From contig QFOT01000103.1 of the NCBI GenBank assembly GCA_003241285.1, forward strand, positions 1-7,891: a stretch of DNA of 7,891 nt. The letters run 5' to 3'. This document shows, in pieces, positions 6,186-7,891 of the stretch. The notes beneath the pieces are model-generated. The model ran no database searches and was not told the origin of the DNA. It worked only from the letters and a program-made list of their open reading frames with translations. This DNA is from Micavibrio aeruginosavorus. GTDB lineage: Bacteria; Pseudomonadota; Alphaproteobacteria; Micavibrionales; Micavibrionaceae. A program made the translations under genes and the position numbers. Positions within the stretch are counted from its first letter, which is position 1; each line of letters begins with the position of its first letter.

Positions 6186-6875
6186 ATGGCGCTAACAGCA
6201 CAGCCGAAACCGATGAAACCAAAAGCGACAGCCGTATGGCTGGTCGAACATACGGGCCTGACATTCGAACAGATCGGTGACTTCACAGGTCTTCACTCGA
6301 TCGAAGTGCAAGCCTTGGCCGATGAAGAAGTCGGTCGCGGCATTATCGGCGAAGACCCTATTAAAAACGGCGAACTGACGCTGGAAGAAATCGCAAGATG
6401 CGAAAAAGATTCCGATAACCGCCTGAAGATGAGCAAGGACGAATTGCCGTCCGTCAAGCAGCGCGCCAAGGGCCCCCGCTATACGCCTGTTTCCCGCCGC
6501 AACGACAAGCCGGATGCGATCGCTTATATCCTCAAAACAAATCCGGAAATTTCCGACGCACAGATCTGCAAGCTGGTCGGCACGACCAAGCCGACAATCC
6601 AGTCGGTGCGTGACCGCTCCCACCCTGCCTCTTCCACGATGCGCCCGCGCCACCCGGCAGAGATTGGCCTGTGTACATACGAAGAATACGATAAAGCGTC
6701 TCGCAAAGGCCTGAAGGCTCAAGGTAAAGATCCTGATGCCGAACAAGCCAAGCGCGTTGCGGAACTCACCAAGCAACAAGATGCCGATTATGCCGCCCAG
6801 CAGGAAGCGGATGAAAAGAAATCCTCGGGCGGTTTCGACTTCTCGAACTTCTTTAAAGGTTCAGGCACGAATTAA
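6186..6875 (+). CDS. trcR: TrcR-type cell cycle transcriptional regulator (DUF1013)
   Basis: I chose the ATG at 6186 (229 residues). CGGAG (6175-6179) lies 6 bases upstream, and the product begins MALTAQP, as DUF1013 proteins do. An in-frame ATG at 6123 has no ribosome-binding site. DUF1013 proteins are alphaproteobacterial regulators known as TrcR in Caulobacter-type bacteria. Two helix-turn-helix-like stretches are visible: VWLVEHTGLTFEQIGDFTGL (17-36) and AYILKTNPEISDAQICKLVG (113-132), the latter running on to TTKPTIQSVRDR. A conserved basic segment KQRAKGPRYTPVSRRNDKPD (91-110) sits between them. The last 50 residues are charged and Gln-rich, ending GGFDFSNFFKGSG. It is cytosolic and stands alone, divergent from the DUF1192-bdhA operon and convergent with the DUF465 gene. 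The family call is strong; target genes cannot be read from here. Confidence 0.92.
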   Translation: MALTAQPKPMKPKATAVWLVEHTGLTFEQIGDFTGLHSIEVQALADEEVGRGIIGEDPIKNGELTLEEIARCEKDSDNRLKMSKDELPSVKQRAKGPRYTPVSRRNDKPDAIAYILKTNPEISDAQICKLVGTTKPTIQSVRDRSHPASSTMRPRHPAEIGLCTYEEYDKASRKGLKAQGKDPDAEQAKRVAELTKQQDADYAAQQEADEKKSSGGFDFSNFFKGSGTN

Positions 6876-6889
6876 TCGATAATTAGAAC

Positions 6890-6930
6890 AAAAAAAGCCG
6901 GCTGGGATTTCTCCGCAGCCGGCTTCTTTA
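6890..6930. terminator. Bidirectional intrinsic terminator between trcR and the DUF465 gene
   Basis: AAGCCGGCTG (6895-6904) and CAGCCGGCTT (6916-6925) form a perfect 10-bp GC-rich stem with an 11-base loop. On the plus strand it is followed by TTCTTTATT (serving trcR). On the minus strand a run of seven T follows (complement of A 6890-6896, serving the DUF465 gene). The convergent arrangement and position 15 bases after the trcR stop support the call. Confidence 0.92.
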
Positions 6931-6947
6931 TTGTGAACCTTGGGCCG

Positions 6948-7139
6948 TCACGAAGCCTGGCGTATGCCTTCAATCTCTTCCTTAAGGTAGAGCTTTTTTC
7001 TTTTCAGTTCTGTAATTTTATAGTCGGACGATGCAAAACTCCTCTGCTCTTCCAATAGTTCTGCTTCAACAGCGGCTTTCTTTGACAATAAGGCTTCAAC
7101 ACGGGACGCAGGAACAGAATTACGAAGAGCAAGGCTCAT
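6948..7139 (-). CDS. DUF465 (YdcH-like) small coiled-coil protein
   Basis: The start at 7139 gives 63 residues and has an excellent AAAGGAGA (7145-7152) with GGAG 6 bases before the ATG. An upstream in-frame start at 7175 would add 12 residues with no such site. The protein is two helices, about 11-33 and 40-61, joined by a short turn. Its second helix ELKRKKLYLKEEI (44-56) matches the basic KxxKLxLKDEI-type end of DUF465/YdcH proteins. These are small, soluble and of unknown biochemical role. The gene is monocistronic: a terminator lies on each side, and trcR converges on it. No convincing -35/-10 pair was found upstream. Confidence 0.88.
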   Translation of the reverse strand: MSLALRNSVPASRVEALLSKKAAVEAELLEEQRSFASSDYKITELKRKKLYLKEEIEGIRQAS

Positions 7140-7361
7140 GGGTATCTCCTTTGGTTTATGTTTTGAATAGAACAATGGTACCAGCCTGAGCCCCGAAACG
7201 CCCTAACTTTTTGGTTAATGCATTTCAGAAAACCCGCATCCCTTTAAAAACAAAAGCTTGCATCCTGCTGAGTGGAGTCAGCGGGGCCTAAAGCTTTCAA
7301 ATTTCAGAGAGACTCGGATTTAAAAACCGAACACCATTCTTTAATTATGACATTTAAAAGG
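7140..7361. other. Intergenic region between the DUF465 and GIY-YIG genes
   Basis: This 222-base gap holds the DUF465 ribosome-binding site at its left end, the long hairpin at 7253-7297, and a weaker interrupted dyad TCGG (7314-7317) / CCGA (7327-7330) around an AT-rich core. I found no open reading frame with a plausible start, no tRNA and no convincing promoter pair. Confidence 0.5.
7246..7297 (-). terminator. Long two-part hairpin with U-tract, probable terminator
   Basis: Outer arms AAAGCTT (7253-7259) and AAGCTTT (7291-7297) enclose an inner stem CCTGCTGA (7264-7271) / TCAGCGGG (7278-7285) with loop GTGGAG. On the minus strand the structure ends in TTTTGTTTTT, as a terminator for the aldehyde dehydrogenase/GIY-YIG transcript. 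However, the inner stem contains a T-G pair that is a legal wobble only in plus-strand RNA, so a plus-strand structured RNA is an alternative. Confidence 0.5.
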
Positions 7362-7694
7362 TTAAATTTTTCCTAAGGGCATCCCTGCTAAAGCAGGGAT
7401 CCAGATGTCAAACAAACTCTCATAAAGATCATTCCAGCCAGAATTCTCTTTTTCAATTAATTCCAGTTTCCAAGCACGTTTCCATTTTTTGATATTAGCT
7501 TCGCGTTTGGCAGCTAGTTCATAATCTTCGTAATGCTCATAATAGACTAGTTGATCGATATTGTATTTTTTAGTAAAGCCTTCGATCAACTTTGATTTGT
7601 GTTGAGAGATACGTTTAGGCAGATCAGTTGTAACGCCGACATAAATTGTGCCGTTCTTTTTATTCGCCAGAATATAAACATAGTGATTGCTCAT
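7362..7694 (-). CDS. GIY-YIG nuclease family protein (UPF0213/YhbQ-like) within a repeat-bounded cassette
   Basis: This 110-residue protein is a complete single-domain GIY-YIG endonuclease of the small standalone type. The GIY motif reads YVYIL (5-9) and the YIG motif TIYVG (16-20). Next come the catalytic R28 with H32 in LPKRISQHK, E53 in YYEHY, and the metal-binding E65 in KREANIKKWKR. The usual W-x-DLY ending is present (87-91). Family members cut or nick DNA; the biological role of these small ones is unsettled. Residues 97-106 (WIPALAGMP and one residue before) are encoded by a palindromic repeat, so the natural C-terminus was probably replaced or extended. The ATG has no Shine-Dalgarno site and lies 4 bases from an inverted copy of the same repeat. 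The gene is AT-richer than its neighbours, hinting at transfer. Confidence 0.9.
   Translation of the reverse strand: MSNHYVYILANKKNGTIYVGVTTDLPKRISQHKSKLIEGFTKKYNIDQLVYYEHYEDYELAAKREANIKKWKRAWKLELIEKENSGWNDLYESLFDIWIPALAGMPLGKI
7374..7405 (+). repeat. Palindromic repeat, copy A (3' end of the GIY-YIG gene)
   Basis: The core is ATCCCTGCT-AA-AGCAGGGAT (7381-7400), a perfect 9-bp dyad with a 2-base loop. The 32-bp unit matches the reverse complement of copy B (7699-7730) at 30 positions. It is translated in the GIY-YIG gene as the end WIPALAGMP. Repeats translating as WIPAFAGM-like strings are common at ends of bacterial genes. Confidence 0.9.
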
Positions 7695-7698
7695 CGTT

Positions 7699-7730
7699 TC
7701 TGGATCCCTGCTTTCGCAGGGATGCCCTCA
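7699..7730 (-). repeat. Palindromic repeat, copy B (between the aldehyde dehydrogenase and GIY-YIG genes)
   Basis: ATCCCTGC (7704-7711) and GCAGGGAT (7716-7723) are perfect arms around a 4-base loop. In minus-strand RNA this is an 8-bp hairpin capped by a GAAA tetraloop. It starts 8 bases after the aldehyde dehydrogenase stop and ends 4 bases before the GIY-YIG start codon. It is inverted relative to copy A. Confidence 0.9.
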
Positions 7731-7738
7731 TGCTATAG

Positions 7739-7891
7739 CTAAACCGTAAATTTTACGCCCTGCGCCAACGGTAAATTCGACGAGTAATTGATCGTCTGCG
7801 TTTGACGTCGCATATAATTTCGCCATGAATCCGAACCGCTTTCGCGACCGCCGCCGGTTTCTTTTTCGCCGCCGAACGCGCCGCCGATCTC
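7739..7891 (-). CDS. Aldehyde dehydrogenase, ALDH7-type (aminoadipate-semialdehyde dehydrogenase), C-terminal 50 residues
   Basis: The minus strand from the window edge is open for 50 codons up to TAG (7741-7739). It begins EIGGAFGGEKETGGGRESGS, continues through YMRRQTQTINYSSNLPLAQG and ends VKFTV. This is the characteristic C-terminus of the ALDH7 (antiquitin) family, in which the GGEKxTGGGRESGSD and TINYSxxLPLAQGxKF segments are strongly conserved. The family oxidises alpha-aminoadipate semialdehyde (in equilibrium with piperideine-6-carboxylate) with NAD+ in lysine breakdown. The catalytic cysteine and Rossmann domain lie outside the window, so activity cannot be checked. The GIY-YIG cassette follows after only 8 bases, so the two may be co-transcribed. 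Confidence 0.93.
   Translation of the reverse strand, partial: EIGGAFGGEKETGGGRESGSDSWRNYMRRQTQTINYSSNLPLAQGVKFTV

Larger units (their letters stand above)
7374..7730 (-). mobile_element. Candidate mobile cassette: GIY-YIG gene between inverted palindromic repeats
   Basis: Two 32-bp units in opposite orientation (30/32 matching) bound a 357-bp segment containing only the GIY-YIG nuclease gene. The layout resembles a minimal element with terminal inverted repeats. No target-site duplication is evident just outside the arms (CC on the left, TGCTA on the right), and no transposase is present. Mobility is inference from architecture. Confidence 0.4.

Noticed and set aside
6192..6779. 195-codon open frame on the minus strand
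   Set aside because: It is antisense to trcR, which matches a known family throughout; the translation is Cys/Arg/Phe-rich without motifs.
7140..7175. Longer DUF465 protein starting at 7175
   Set aside because: The ribosome-binding site AAAGGAGA falls inside this extension and points to the start at 7139.
7253..7297. tRNA or other classical RNA gene
   Set aside because: There is no T-loop GTTCGA-type sequence, anticodon arm or acceptor pairing, and no tmRNA, SRP or RNase P signature.
7374..7730. Two-repeat CRISPR remnant
   Set aside because: The repeats are inverted, palindromic and 293 bases apart with a gene between them; a CRISPR array needs direct repeats with short spacers.

Overview
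The window looks like a chromosomal segment from a moderate-GC alphaproteobacterium. The evidence is a DUF1013/TrcR-type regulator, a DUF1192 protein and an NDUFAF5-like methyltransferase next to glyoxalase II, all typical of that class. The exact lineage cannot be fixed from sequence alone. No rRNA, tRNA, CRISPR array, transposase or phage gene is visible. No gene-free stretch exceeds 300 bases.

Left part (1-4408, plus strand). An AT-rich leader precedes a very large protein (118-2793). It has an N-terminal SAM-dependent methyltransferase domain, then two copies of a module that resembles a catalytically dead Nudix fold, then a disordered Gly/Ser/Asp tail. A two-gene unit follows: an NDUFAF5/BioC-like methyltransferase with an eroded SAM-binding motif, overlapping by ATGA with gloB (hydroxyacylglutathione hydrolase). 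The unit's promoter would place the transcript start on the ATG itself, so the mRNA may be leaderless.

Middle part (4373-6065, minus strand). A small unrecognised protein with a helical N-terminus and a disordered Arg/Gly/Pro/Gln tail is convergent with gloB. Its likely intrinsic terminator lies inside the gloB coding sequence. Upstream is a DUF1192-bdhA pair joined by a TAATG overlap. This pair is also predicted to be leaderless and has an 18-bp tandem repeat over its -35 box. A 9-bp perfect dyad separates it from the divergent trcR gene.

Right part (6059-7891). trcR (plus) and a DUF465 gene (minus) converge on a strong bidirectional terminator. On the minus strand, the last 50 codons of an ALDH7-type aldehyde dehydrogenase enter at the right edge. 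They are followed almost at once by a 357-bp cassette: a GIY-YIG nuclease gene bracketed by two nearly identical, inverted palindromic repeats. One repeat supplies the protein's C-terminus and the other sits 4 bases before its start codon. This cassette is the best candidate in the window for an incompletely described mobile system. A long hairpin with a U-tract lies downstream of it.
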